From NCBI GenBank assembly GCA_946811185.2, contig OX328109.1, forward strand, positions 29,744,129-29,808,128: a stretch of 64,000 nt of DNA, read 5' to 3'. Source of the stretch: Hippopus hippopus (lineage: Eukaryota > Mollusca > Bivalvia > Cardiida > Cardiidae). Positions 24,520 to 35,413 of the stretch are shown piece after piece. The position numbers and the translations under genes are program-made. Positions within the stretch are counted from its first letter, which is position 1. Each line of letters opens with the position of its first letter. The notes under the pieces were generated by a model. The model ran no database searches. It saw only the letters and a program-made list of their open reading frames with translations, and was not told where the DNA came from.

Positions 24520-24973
24520 CCGAATTAAGACTGCTGTTTGACAGGATAAAAGCCATGTTCATATTGAAAGAATCTGCAGAGGACAAAATTAATGAAATGA
24601 AGCTAAAATATGAAAATTTGCCTTTGAAATGATAGAAAACACTGGGAAATGGAATAAATGTTGGTTACAAGCATTTTCTCCATTTCCAACAGTATTTTCA
24701 AAGGTCCTTTGCCCCAAGGTTGTTAAAAACGAGATTGTTTGGTTTAACCCTTTACCACATAATCCTGAGTTTTAACGACCCTGAGAAGTAAGCCTATTGA
24801 AAACATTGTGGGAAAATGAGAAAATGCTGGTAACCAGCATTTTCTTCTTTTCCCACAATGTTTTCTAGACTATCTGATTCAAATTCAATCATTTGTGTTC
24901 ATATAAATTTTGCCGTCTGCAAGTCCTTTCAAATTGGACCCGTCTCAAATATTGTCATTTGGGAAAGAATTAA
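24520..24973. repeat. Two family A copies sharing TTAA
   Basis: Minus 24520-24747 (eroded) and plus 24744-24973 (intact hairpin), joined at TTTGGTTTAACCCTTTAC. Confidence 0.8.
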
Positions 24974-25344
24974 AATTATAAATGAGGAAGACATAATTCT
25001 CCAGGGTGACAAAAGGTGAGATTGTTTGGTTAAGAATTATCTATATGAATGAAAGTTATTATCCTTGAGAGTGAGAAAAATGCTTATGTTCCCATTTTTC
25101 ACAGTATGCACTTCCGCATTGTGTGTTATGAGCACTACGCCCTCAACACCATCTTACAAAACATCACAAAAAAGAGATCTAAGATCAAGCACGTACTGTT
25201 CAGTCTGATATTGATCTTTGTTTCCCAATAGGAAAACTTTTAGTTGTTGTCAGCACTTTAAAGGTAAATAATAATGACTGTTCCTAACCCCTAGACCCAG
25301 AAATAAATTAACTCTGTATGAGATGACAACATTCTAGACTTGTC

Positions 25345-25616
25345 TTAGCCCTTTATCATACAATCCTGAGTCTAAACTATAATGAGGAAGAATACTTTTG
25401 AAAAAAATTGTGGGAAAGGAGAAAACACTGGTTACCAGCACAGAAAATGCTGGTAACCGGCATTTTCTCCTTTTCCCACACGGTTTTCTCCTTTGCCCAC
25501 AAAGTTTTCTACCTTTCCAGAGATAAATTTCAGTTTGTGAGTGATATTTACTTTATCATCTGCAGAGGCTTCTAATTTGGACAAGTCTAAAATGTTGCTG
25601 TCAAGTATAGACTTAA
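25345..25616 (+). repeat. Family A, plus, with a duplicated hairpin arm
   Basis: The centre reads GGAGAAAACACTGGTTACCA, then a second GAAAATGCTGGTAACCGGCA, then two right arms (TTTTCCCACA and TTTGCCCACA). One palindrome arm has been copied. Confidence 0.75.
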
Positions 25617-25727
25617 TGCAAAGTATTTAAAGACAACAAATAAAAGTTATTTTCTTTTATTTGTCTCCTTCAAAACTTTACTGCTTTCAAGATGGAAACA
25701 TTTAACATTTAGTCATCTGGTAAAGAT

Positions 25728-25950
25728 GTAAACCCTTTGCCAAATTATCCTGAGTTTTAACGACAGTTTAAGAGAAGGCTTTTGAAACCATTGTGGGAAA
25801 AGGAAAAAATCCTAGTAACCAGCATTTTCTCCTTTCCCAACGATGTTTTCTACCCTATCAAATACAGAAATCATCATCTGAGCCACAGCTGTGGTCTGCA
25901 AATGCTTAAAATTTGGTCTAGTCAAAATTTTTCACTTGGTAAAGGGTTAA
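25728..25950 (+). repeat. Family A, plus
   Basis: TAAACCCTTTGCCAAATTAT to CTTGGTAAAGGGTTAA, hairpin with minor changes. Confidence 0.8.
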
Positions 25951-26194
25951 AGATGAAGTGAAAACAAACAGCATCTTTGATATGAGTTGGCCCATCTTTC
26001 ATTGCCTATGTACATGTATCATCATTCTACAGGTGATGAACTTTTGCCAAATAGTCTGTATCCTCCACTTCACTTCATCTTTTTTTCTTGTAATCAACAA
26101 CAAACCGAGTACAGAAAATATTTGCATTCATAGTTGAATATCGTAAGCATGGGCGAAGGGGGACAGCATGGACCAAAACTTTCCCCCTACATAA

Positions 26195-26400
26195 TTATGA
26201 GTAATGCTTGGGCAAAAGGCAGTTTAGTGCATCTCTGTGATGCAGAATACCAAGCAAGTCATCACATAATCATAGATCCATAAAATTCATTTTGTTTAAT
26301 GACCAGATGACTCTTGAAGAAGAATGGTCCTGGGACATGCAGAAAATTTACCAAAAGCAAAAAGTTTCAAACCAGGTCAACCTGTGCAGGCTGACCTGAG
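26195..26400. repeat. Family B element, right end missing
   Basis: TAATGCTTGGGCAAAAGGCA ... CAGGTCAACCTGTGCAGGCT. A solo family B end lies at 26642-26676 (TTTCAAAGAGCATGGCTCAT). Confidence 0.6.
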
Positions 26401-26629
26401 TTAACCTTTTACCACACAATCCAGATTTTTAACGACCCTGAAGAAAAGGCCTTTTGAAAACATTATGGGAAAAGGAGAAAATGCTGGTAACCAGCATTTT
26501 CTCCTTTTCCCAGAATGTTTTCTAGCCTTCTCAAACCAAATTCCAATTTTTCAGCCACATTTTTTTTGTCGTCTGCAAATGTTTTCAATTTGGACCAGTC
26601 TAAAAATTTTTTGTATGGTAAAGAGTTAA
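26401..26629 (+). repeat. Family A, plus, full length
   Basis: TTAACCTTTTACCACACAAT to TATGGTAAAGAGTTAA. Near-perfect hairpin. It directly follows a family B fragment. Confidence 0.85.
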
Positions 26630-26696
26630 AACTTTTTGCGGCTGCATTAAAACCCCTTTCAAAGAGCATGGCTCATAAAATTCAGTAGGGTATTGA

Positions 26697-26945
26697 TTGA
26701 TTGATTGGATGGTGTTTAACGCCGTTTTCAACATTGTTTCAGTTGTATCGCAGCGGCTAGTGCACCTATCTGTGCGTTCCTGGAGTCTCTTTTACCAGTA
26801 CTTCGCACAATTTTCTTTCCAAGCCACTGGCTGCTTTCCCACATAATCATCGTCGAAACAATGGTCAGCAGTGGGAGAGGAATGAATCCTGTCGCAGTGA
26901 CTATCATCAATTTAGTATGGTAGCAGAGGCTCATCCTTATTGTAA
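26697..26945 (-). mobile_element. SINE copy (family of 5715-5943), head truncated
   Basis: Contains GGTGTTTAACGCCG, TTTCAACATTGTTTCAGT and TTTTACCAGTACTTCGCACA, the body of the family. The tRNA-like head is missing. The 68-codon frame here is an antisense reading of the SINE. Confidence 0.6.
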
Positions 26946-26959
26946 CCTTATTGTAACAC

Positions 26960-27163
26960 TCAAATTGAATCTGATCTGTTTACTATTTTTTTTTAAAAGT
27001 TTGCTTCAAGAAGGATAGAAAAAATTCTAGGAAAAGGAGAACAGCTGGCTATCAACATTTACATTTTCTCCTTTTTCCACAATGTTTTCTCAAGCCTTCT
27101 TCTATGGGTCATTAAAACTTCGGATTGTTTGGTAAAGGGTTGGATTGTTCGGTAAAGGGTTAA
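26960..27163 (-). repeat. Family A, minus, 3' end duplicated
   Basis: Ends with two tandem termini, GGATTGTTTGGTAAAGGGTT then GGATTGTTCGGTAAAGGGTTAA-type, suggesting an end-to-end duplication. Confidence 0.65.
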
Positions 27164-27322
27164 CTCTTTACCAAACAAGCCCTGGTTTTCTCAACCCTGG
27201 GAAGGACAGCTTTTGAAAACCTTCAGAGACAAATTTCATAAATTGAGACACTTTTAATTTGTCGTCTGCAAATGCTTTCAATATGGACCAGTCTAACATT
27301 TTGTTGTTTGGTAAAAAGTTAA
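27160..27322 (+). repeat. Family A, plus, palindrome deleted
   Basis: Shares TTAA with the previous copy. Left half CCCTGGTTTTCTCAACCCTG runs directly into right half CTTCAGAGACAAATTTCATA, so the 67-nt hairpin is absent while both ends are kept. A further minus fragment lies at 27355-27450. Confidence 0.75.
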
Positions 27323-27723
27323 AGTGTTTATGAGAAAAAAAAATGGTGTCCGATATATTATTACCAGCATTTTCTCCCTTTTCCCACAAAGTTTTCTATA
27401 GGCTTCTCCTTTGAGTTTGTCAAAACTTGGGATTATAAACAGATGGTTAAAACTGCAATTGATGAATCTTTTTGAATATCAAAATATCTGGACATAAAAA
27501 TCTTATTTTCAAAGTTTGTATTCATGTCTATTATGCTACATGTAAGCAGATCACAATTTCCAATAGTCAAGGCAGATTCACCTTCAATTGAACCCAAAAT
27601 ATCCATAAAAATCTGTATACATGAAAACTTTGCAATATGACCCTGGTATTTTCTAGTCTTTATGCATGTGAAATTCAAGTCACATTTTAGTGCAAAAAGT
27701 TGTTTGGTGTCTTTATCCAACTA

Positions 27724-29063
27724 CGAGGGTTGTTCGATATGTAATGTGTATTGTACGGTATCTCAAAAGCATTTGACTCAAATAGTGAAATGAACATTAC
27801 ATCCCTTCAAAATATTCTCCGCGGTTTGAATATACATAATTTCAATCTCTGAATCCATTTCTGAAATGTGTCACGGTACGCTGATTTAGGTAGACCTCTG
27901 AGGCACTGACTGATGGCTGAGCCAAAGGCTTGTCAGGACTTGTAACGACAACCAGATAAGAACTTTTTAAGTTTTAGAAAAAGGAAAAAGTCGCATGAGG
28001 CTAGATCTGGAGAGTAGGGTGGGTGTGGCAAGACAGTAACCTTCTCTGACTTCAAAAATTGCTTCACAAGCTCAGATGTATGTGATGAAGCATTATCATG
28101 AAGTAGACGAACATGCCTAAATCCTGACACAGGGCGTCGTTTAAGATAATATTTCTTGAGCTTTTTTAGCATAAGATCTCGGTAATACCGACCTGTAACA
28201 ATTTTGCCGTTCGGCACCGGAATTTGTACGGCTATACCATCACATGAGAAGAATATGCAATAAAGAACCTTCCTTGTACTTATGCTTCTTTTGGCAAATA
28301 CAGGCCTTCTACCGTGTTTAGTTAGCCATATTTTGTTTCCAATTTTTCTTACTGGTTCGAAATAGTGAACCCATGTTTCGTCACTAGTAACAATGTTTGC
28401 AAATTGTCTTTGATTGAATTTGGGAAATATTTTGAGCAATAGCTTAGCGGTTTGTACTCGTACCCATTTTTGGTCATCTGTCAATATATGCAGTATCCAT
28501 CTGACAGAAATTTTTCATACTTTCAAAATACGCTTCAAAATGAAATGCACCCGTGATAGCGATATGCCAACAGCATTGGCAATATCACGAATCGTGTATC
28601 TGCCATCACTTTCAATTATTTCCCTGACTTTTGAGACATTTGCCTTGCCTGTTACAGTCACAGGTCGGCCAGATTTTGCTGCATCTTTGACGGACTCTGT
28701 GCCAGTCAGAAATTTCTTTCTCCATCTACGAACTGTCTCATAAGATACCTTATCAGACCCATAAACTTCCCCCAATTCAGTAAAAATCTGCATTACCGAA
28801 TGACCGAGTTTTGTGCGAACTTTTATATAAGCTCTAATTTCTTCAATATTCTTAATCCGTTTCCCAACCATTTTTACAACAGTGGTCAATGACTAGCTCT
28901 AATGAAATGACTATGAGTTTAAAACTATGTGGAGCTAAAGGCTGGTGTTTATACCGTTGCAAAGGTATTGAATAGAGCTATTCAAGCGTATCATCATCCA
29001 CGAAATCGTTGAAAGCGTTATCGCACTGTGGTACAATACACATTACATATCGAACAGCCCTCG
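27724..29063 (-). mobile_element. Mariner element (Tc1/mariner superfamily), near full length
   Basis: 1340 bp element flanked by TA target duplications (27722-27723, 29064-29065). Inverted termini begin CGAGGGTTGTTCGATATGTA on the left. The right end gives the same with one C/T difference, and the match runs about 33 bp. Length, TA target and the encoded DD34D transposase identify a mariner. It lies in intron 2 of the TMEM132-like gene, in the same orientation. The almost perfect termini suggest a moderately recent insertion. Confidence 0.93.
27797..28871 (-). pseudogene. Mariner transposase, inactivated by two TGA codons and a 1-nt frameshift
   Basis: Reads from ATG at 28871 (an upstream TTG at 28889 is in frame). 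The N-terminal part has paired helix-turn-helix DNA-binding domains (SYETVRRWRKKF, then YTIRDIANAVGISLSRVHFI). A TGA at 28515-28517 interrupts just before RWILHILTDDQK, and the frame then continues uninterrupted. All three catalytic acidic residues are present: SDETWVHYF, HDNASSHT and SCDFF. There are 34 residues between the second and third, which is DD34D. A second TGA at 27933-27935 follows GCRYKS. A single extra T near 27826 shifts the frame before the family-typical ending GEYFEGM and its TAA (27797-27799). Host copies like this are often mislabelled SETMAR-like. Confidence 0.92.
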
Positions 29064-29403
29064 TATATCCAGTTTTAGTATTGCTTCAGAAGGAAGCTTT
29101 TGAAAATATTGTAGGAAAAAGATAAAATGCCAGTAATCTTTATGCTGTAATTTAGTCTGAATGTTTCACATAACGTCTGACAGGGAGTATCTTAGATCAT
29201 GCTGCATGTTATGGGTAGTCTGATCTTGATCTACACTGTCCACAAAAGTAAACACCTACAACCTGAGCTTGACTCTCTAAGAGCCTGTATGACACATACT
29301 GAACACTTCCCCATTTTAACCATCCTGAGAAAGTAGAAACATTGCAAGAAAGGGATTTCTAATCTTTGAGAGACAACAATAATTATTGTTTTGGCCACAT
29401 AAA

Positions 29404-29657
29404 TATGAGCCATACTCTGTGAAAGGGGGCTTCATGCATCTGCGAAAAGTATCGACCCAGGTCAGCCTGCGCAGTCCGCGCAGGCTGACCTTGGCCGAAA
29501 CTTTTCGCTATTGGTCAATTTTCTGCATGCCCAAGAACCAATCTACCTCATGATTGAAAAAGGTGGCTATTATGGATCCATAAGTATGTGATAGCTTGCT
29601 TGGTACCATGGATCACGGAGAGGCATTAAGCCCCCTTTTCACAGAGCATGGCTCATA
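29404..29657. repeat. Family B element, full length, ~30-bp inverted termini
   Basis: Left TATGAGCCATACTCTGTGAA; the right end reads, reversed, TATGAGCCATGCTCTGTGAA, with the match running on through GGGGGCTT. An internal hairpin AGGTCAGCCTGCGCAG / CTGCGCGGACTG-type lies at 29458-29492. Shared words are TTTTCTGCATG, AATCTACCTCATGATT and ATGGATCCATAA. Non-coding and MITE-like; superfamily not determined. Confidence 0.7.
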
Positions 29658-30354
29658 TGATTTTTTCATCTTTAAATGCTTACAATCTTGACAAATCTTA
29701 AATTTGTGCTCTGCTAGAGTTATTGCTAAAAGCACCCTTCACAACTTGAATTGCCATGGCAGCCAGTGTAGGTCAAGATCAGACTGCACAAATGTGCAAT
29801 CTGATCTATAATCTACTCTGTCAGCTTTGGTAACACATTCTGGATAAAATAACTTTAAAATTTCAATAATTTGGGTTTTATCTCTCAACTGAAAGAGTGT
29901 TGTTTGGTCAACTTTTATCTTGCACCAGCTTCTCTCTTCTGAACTGAATACATCTGAACAGTGATCTCTAGATTATCTGAAAATATGGTAATTTGAAAAA
30001 AAGTACATCTGCATAAAATGTATATTATCATCTTTTCCCAGTAAGAAATTGATAAAGCTAGCTTACAATTATGTAAGCACAAAATAAAGGAACATGCATA
30101 ATCTGCATCATATTATCCATCCCTAGAAGAATTACTGTATATTTACTTCAGATTTCCATTTCATTTCCTTTGAACATGAAAGCGATTTTGGCCTTGACCA
30201 TGACAGAAACTATTATTATACTGCAAAGAAATTTCTCATGATCTGATTGGATAATATGCCCCGAACACATATATCATGTACACTGGCAAAACAAACGTAA
30301 AAGCAGTTTCCCTTTCAGGAGCCCCATATACATGACACTATCAACACAACATCC

Positions 30355-30465
30355 AAAATGGCGGCGTCGACCAAGATTAACATCAAGATTATGCACCAAA
30401 CTGCACGTTTTAGCATGTTTTACCAAGGTTTCAGTGACGTCAGTTCCCAGTGACGTCAGTTTTCA
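30355..30465. promoter_or_regulatory. Two full CRE palindromes next to a YY1-like AAAATGGCGGC
   Basis: TGACGTCA occurs twice within about 25 bp (about 30434 and 30451), 80 bp after AAAATGGCGGCGTCGAC. This looks like a core promoter of an unidentified transcript or of an old element. No coding exon is visible downstream. Confidence 0.4.
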
Positions 30466-30589
30466 TTGAATTGGGGCACTCAGAAGGGAAATTCTACTTC
30501 GTCAGTGTACTCAATTTTTGAAACAAAAAAAAAAAGGTAAAATTCGCTTAACACATGTTGGTATGGTAAAACTTTGCAGTATAATAAAT

Positions 30590-30760
30590 TCGTTGTACAG
30601 TCAGGTGGCAGGGGACTTGGAAACTTGTTCACGGCTGTGGTGAATAATGTCGCCCCGAGCCGAAGGCGGGGTGGCGACATTATTCAAGGCGAGGTGGCGA
30701 CATTATTCACCACAGCCGTGAACAAGTTTCCAAGTCCCCTGCCACCTGACCATACAACTA
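30590..30760. repeat. Inverted repeat, ~55-64 bp arms
   Basis: Core arms 30601-30654 (TCAGGTGGCAGGGGACTTGG...) and 30696-30749 are exact reverse complements over 54 bp, with weaker pairing extending about 10 bp further. The 41-bp centre repeats GGTGGCGACATTATTCA. Translated frames across it are artefacts. Confidence 0.9.
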
Positions 30761-31082
30761 ATAAAGGAATGTGCATAATATGGTCATCTGCATGTTGTTA
30801 TTTAGCTCCGGGCAAATCCTATTATACTGCTTATGCTCATAATCATATCTTTAGATTTCTTGCAGATTCTGAATTTTCTTTAACTGTTTAAAAAAAAAAA
30901 GACATTGACCATTGCATCTTCTGCACATTGTTATCTTTTCCAAATGTCATGAAGGTGGTCCATCTAGTTTTGAATCATCTCAAGATTCAAATGTTTGGAT
31001 GTTGACCTACAAATTGATGGTGAAATTCACAGATAGGCAACCTAAAATCCTTCACTCATGTAGGGTCTCAATTTAATGCACT

Positions 31083-31772
31083 TTAACCCTTTACCAAACA
31101 ATTGAGTGTTTTACAATCCTGAGGCAGAATGCATTTGTAAACAATGTGGAAAATACAGAAAATGCATTTCTTTCCATTTCCACCATGTTTTTTACTTTTT
31201 CAACCCCATACAATACAATCCCAAATTTTAACAGCCCTGAGGAAGAAGCCTTGTGGGAAAAGGATTATAAAACGCTGGCTTCATTTGTATACATGTATGT
31301 GCAATAGAACTTTGTTTTTAGCCTATGAAAAAAAATGAAGTCTGGTATTAGAAAAAAGTAAATGCCTCAAAGGGGGGGTAACAATTTTTTAACAATTAAG
31401 ATTCTAATCAAACAAAGCAGGTTTATAAGACACTGCTCAGAGCTGAATTCACAAACTGATAAAATCTTAGGGATAGCTTAACTCTTTACCAGACCACAAA
31501 ATTTTAGTGGTGCAAATTGAAAGTATTTGCAGACAACAAAGTGAATTAACTCTTTACTTAACAACAAAATCTTAGACTTGTCCAAATTGAAAGCATTTGC
31601 AGACAACAATAAATGTGACTTAAAAATTGAAACGTGTTCTGGGAAAGTTAGAAAACATTGTGGAAAAAGAAGAAAATGCTGGTTACCAGCATTTTCTCCT
31701 TTTCCCATAATGTTTTCAAACACTTCCTTTTTCAGGTTCATTAAAAGGCGGGATCGTGTGGGAAAGAGTTAA
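31083..31772. repeat. Cluster of family A fragments and one full minus copy
   Basis: Plus fragments 31083-31200 and 31200-31290, a minus start 31478-31545, then a complete minus copy 31546-31772 (TTAACTCTTTACTTAACAAC to GGGAAAGAGTTAA) with a clean hairpin. Confidence 0.7.
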
Positions 31773-31928
31773 GGTTTCCCAAATGAAGAATTTTGTCGAC
31801 AGAGTAGAAAACATTGTGAAAAAAGGAGAAAATGCTGGTTACCAGCATTTTCTCCTTTTTCCTCAATGTTTTCAAAATCTCTCTTTGTTAGGGTCGTTAA
31901 AAGTCGGCTTTGTGTAGTAAAGGGTTAA
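31773..31928 (-). repeat. Family A, minus, left end missing
   Basis: Clean hairpin with GCTGGTTACCAGC centre, right end GTAGTAAAGGGTTAA. Confidence 0.75.
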
Positions 31929-31965
31929 AGGAGACTGAACTTGAGATACACAATTGCCAATCATT

Positions 31966-32177
31966 TTAACCCTTAGAGTGCCAAATAACCTATCAGACAT
32001 TTTCATCCCATAAATACGAACAAAAATATTGCAATTTGATGGTTGCTTTTGTCTACAGTCTTTCAGCAAAGCAGACAGCATAGATCAAAGATCAAGCTGC
32101 ATGTTTTGTGCAGCCTGATCTTAATTTATACTGGCTGCAAAGGCAAGTATAGATGTGAAAGGCGCTTTAAAGGTTAA
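31966..32177. repeat. Family C element, 212 bp, TTAA ends
   Basis: TTAACCCTTAGAGTGCCAAA to GGCGCTTTAAAGGTTAA. Internal hairpin built on GATCAAAGATCAAGCTGC / GCAGCCTGATCTTAATT, followed by CTGGCTGCAAAGGCA. Like family A it is bounded by TTAA but is otherwise unrelated in sequence. Confidence 0.7.
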
Positions 32178-32228
32178 TACACATTGCACTGCTACCTCAA
32201 TTTCATTCTATGCTGATGAAGACAACCT

Positions 32229-32455
32229 TAATCCTTTACCACAGTAGCCAACATGTAATGACCTTGACAAAAAAAGGCCATTGAAAACATTGTGGGAAAA
32301 GAAGGAAATACTGGTAACTACCATTTCATCCTTTTCCCGCCATGTTTTCTATCCTTTTATGGGTAAATATCGTAATTTGGGTCAGAATTAAAGTGTGTCT
32401 GCAAGTGCTCCAAATTTGGACAAGTTTAAAATTTTCTGTCATCTGGTAAAGATTT
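32229..32455 (+). repeat. Family A, plus, diverged
   Basis: TTAATCCTTTACCACAGTAG to TCTGGTAAAGATTTT; hairpin ATACTGGTAACTACCAT. Confidence 0.7.
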
Positions 32456-32911
32456 TATTACTTTTTTCAAACAAGAAACATGGAGATCAACATAAGCTTC
32501 CAAGGAATGTTATTATCAACATTCGACAAATGCCCAACATTAATGCGATATTCTAAATTCTTTAATTGTAAAAAAAATGTGTGTGCGTATCTATAGAATA
32601 AAAATGGTGCTTAAATACATATCACCTCTCAGAAAGCGAGGAAAAAAACAGTTTGTCCATGATTCAGTCACGATTCTTGTTGATTCAAGTTTGCTGTTTG
32701 ATCGTGAAGGTTAAACGTGAGTTTTTCCTGCGATTGCCACATGTGAATGTCACAGATACTGGTCTGGTCTTTCAGTCTGAAGTGTTCAAAATTTCTTTTG
32801 TCACACCACATGTGTTCCTGATATGACAAAGTCATTCATAGATTCCTAGTATGACACAGTAATTTTTCAAGTTGATTATAACTTACAATATTTTAAACCT
32901 GTATGACGGTG

Positions 32912-33284
32912 ATTTACCCTTCATCAAACAATTCAGTGATAGAACAACCCTGATGAAGATGACTTTAGATAATATTGTTGGGAAAGGAAATAATTCTGGT
33001 AAACAGCAATTCTGGCCTTTTCCCAAATCTTTTTGGACTTTTCAGGAGTTTAACTCTTTACTAAACAACAAAATTTCAGACTGGTATACATGTATATTGA
33101 AAGCATTTGCAGACGACATCTTAAGTTTAGCTAAAATAATTTGTAATTGTTCATAAGTGTAGAAAACCTTACTGAAAAAGGAGAAAATTCTGGTCACCAG
33201 CATGTTCTCCATTTCCAAAAAGGTTTTCAAAAGGTGATTGCTTCAGGGTCATTAAAAACTCAGGATTTGGTGGTAAAAAGTTAA
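32912..33284. repeat. Family A plus fragment followed by full minus copy, shared TTAA
   Basis: Fragment 32912-33052 and copy 33049-33284. The hairpin of the second has a CATG interruption in its right arm. Another minus remnant lies at 33290-33451. Confidence 0.7.
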
Positions 33285-33484
33285 AACTTAAGTGACCAGA
33301 TGACAAATTCTAACTTTGTCCAAATTAAAAGTATCCACAGACCAAAAATATGGCATGGCTCAATGGACTGAAAACAATGTGTCCCCTCAGTGTTTTCAAG
33401 GGGCTTATCTTTAGTGCCGTAAGAACATTGAACCATCTGGTACAGATTTACTGAGGATTTCCTTTTTGTTGCCAAATTTGCCTC

Positions 33485-33713
33485 GTAACTCTTTACCAAA
33501 TGACAAAATTTCAGACTAGTCCAAATTCAATGCATTTACAGACGACAAACTAAACAAGACTCAAAAATTGAAATTCGTTTTGGGAAGGATAGAAAACATT
33601 GTGGGTAAAGGAGAAAATGCTGGTTACCAGCATTTTCTCCTTATCCCACAATGTTTTCAAAAGCCTTCCCTTTCAGGGTCTTTAAACGTCCGGATTGTGT
33701 AGTGAAGAGTTAA
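33485..33713 (-). repeat. Family A, minus, full length
   Basis: TAACTCTTTACCAAATGACA to GTAGTGAAGAGTTAA, strong hairpin. Confidence 0.8.
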
Positions 33714-33911
33714 AAAACAGCAGAACAGGAAATACTCTCAAGTTCCTAAGACTCATGTATCAAACTACTTTAAGTTCTGTAACAAAACCTTTATATCCTT
33801 TCCTTGTATCAATAGATGCAAAATGACTCGGCTTGATCTTTTTCAGATTATTGCAGTACTCCCAGGCTTTTAATTCTTTACTAGACAACAAAATTTTAAC
33901 CTTTTCCTAAC

Positions 33912-34141
33912 TTAACTCTTTACCAATCGACATAATTTTAGACTAGTCCCAATTGGAAGCATTTGCAGACGACAAAATTAAGGCGATTCAAAAATTGAAA
34001 TTTGTTTTGGGAAGGGTAGAAAACATTGTGAGAAAAGGAGAAAATGCTGGTTACCAGCATTTTCTCCTTTTCCCACAATGTTTTCAGAAGGCTTCTTTCT
34101 CAGGGTCGTTAAAACCCGGAATTGTTTTGTAAAGGGTTCAA
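33912..34141 (-). repeat. Family A, minus, full length
   Basis: TTAACTCTTTACCAATCGAC to TTTTGTAAAGGGTTCA, strong hairpin (one AG change on the left arm). Fragments lie at 33871-33905 and 34180-34300. Confidence 0.8.
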
Positions 34142-34409
34142 CCATTTGCAAGCTTTAAATTAAATCTTGCTGAAAAGATGATTACTGTCTTTCAAACAGT
34201 AGAAAACATTCTCCTTATCCTGCATTTTTTTCAAAAACCTTTCTTCTCAGGGTCATTATGGTTATGGGTTAATTAAAACTGGATATTATCAGGCTAAGAG
34301 TTTCAATGTTTGTCCACAATGTCTGATAAAACTTTCTAAATAGACTGATCAAAAGTATAGCCTGTTGAGACAAAATCCAATAATACTGGTAATAAATTTT
34401 AACCCTGCT

Positions 34410-34504
34410 TTAACCCTTTACCAAACAATCCCGGGTTTTCACGACCCTGAGAAAGAAGCCTTCTGAAAACTACTCTCAATATTTGTTGTTTGGTAAAGAG
34501 TTAA
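34410..34504 (+). repeat. Family A, plus, solo ends without palindrome (95 bp)
   Basis: TTAACCCTTTACCAAACAAT ... AAGCCTTCTGAAAACT, then directly TTTGTTGTTTGGTAAAGAG TTAA. The entire hairpin and most of the right half are missing. Confidence 0.8.
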
Positions 34505-34514
34505 TATGCGATAG

Positions 34515-34741
34515 TTAACCATTTACCAAACAATCACGAGTTTTTACCAATCCAGAGAGATAGACTTTTGATAACACTATCAGAAAAAGAGAGAAGACTG
34601 GTTACTAGTATTTCCTCCATTTCTCAAAATATTTTCAACCCTTTTAAGGGCAATTCCCGTATTTGAACAACAGTTATTTTGTCATGTACAAATGCTTTCA
34701 TTTGAGACAAGTTTAAAATTTTGTCGTGTTGTAATGAATTA
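34515..34741 (+). repeat. Family A, plus, diverged
   Basis: TTAACCATTTACCAAACAAT start, poor hairpin (ACTGGTTACTAGTAT), end GTTGTAATGAATTA. Confidence 0.65.
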
Positions 34742-34789
34742 GTCCTTTTACGCTCAGGCTGCTTAGCGCGACTCTCTGACCTTCTGCGG

Positions 34790-34853
34790 ACAGTGTAGAT
34801 CAAGATCAGACTCCACAGAACATGCAGTCTGATCTTGGATCTACACTGTCCGA
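34790..34853. repeat. Isolated family C-type hairpin
   Basis: GACAGTGTAGATCAAGATCA on the left and GATCTTGGATCTACACTGTC on the right form a long stem with few mismatches. Confidence 0.65.
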
Positions 34854-35137
34854 TAATGAGGTATTATTTTCCGAAACATAATTTTGAAATAGCAATATTT
34901 GAGTTTTTGCTATTGAATTGAAAATTCCATTTTAGTTATTCAGTAGGATATGGGTTAACAGTCAACAGAACTTTCAATTTGTCCATAATGGTTGAAAGCA
35001 ACTGTTACAGTCCTAAAGATTACAAACCTTCCCAGGCTTATCATTAGGGAATCTGGGGTTACCAGCTTTTTCTCCTTATTCCACAATGTTTTTTAAAAGT
35101 ATTCTATATAAGGGTGGTCAATACAGGCTGGTAAAGT

Positions 35138-35382
35138 GTTCACCCTTTATAAAACAATCCTGGAAAAGAAGGCTTTTAAAAACAATGTAGGAAAAAGAGA
35201 AAATGCTGATTGTCAGCATTTTCTCTCTTTTCTTTGTCAGCATTTTCTCTTTTTTCTATGAAACAATTTTTTTCTACACTTTCTAACACAAGTACCATCA
35301 TTTCAGTCACATTAAATTTTGTCATCTGCAAATGCTTTGGATTTAAAGAAGTCCAAAATTTTGTTGTCTGGTATAGGGTTAA
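35138..35382 (+). repeat. Family A, plus, hairpin right arm duplicated
   Basis: GTCAGCATTTTCTCTCTTTT occurs and then GTCAGCATTTTCTCTTTTTT again. End GGTATAGGGTTAA. Confidence 0.7.
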
Positions 35383-35413
35383 ACCCAGTTAGCTCATAAA
35401 TAATGCCTTGCTT

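Noticed and set aside
27433..27720. 95-codon minus-strand frame next to the mariner element, considered as a TMEM132 exon
   Set aside because: Falls between exons 2 and 3, whose phases already join exactly, and shows no family motif.
28414..28743. 109-codon plus-strand frame
   Set aside because: Antisense shadow of the mariner transposase.
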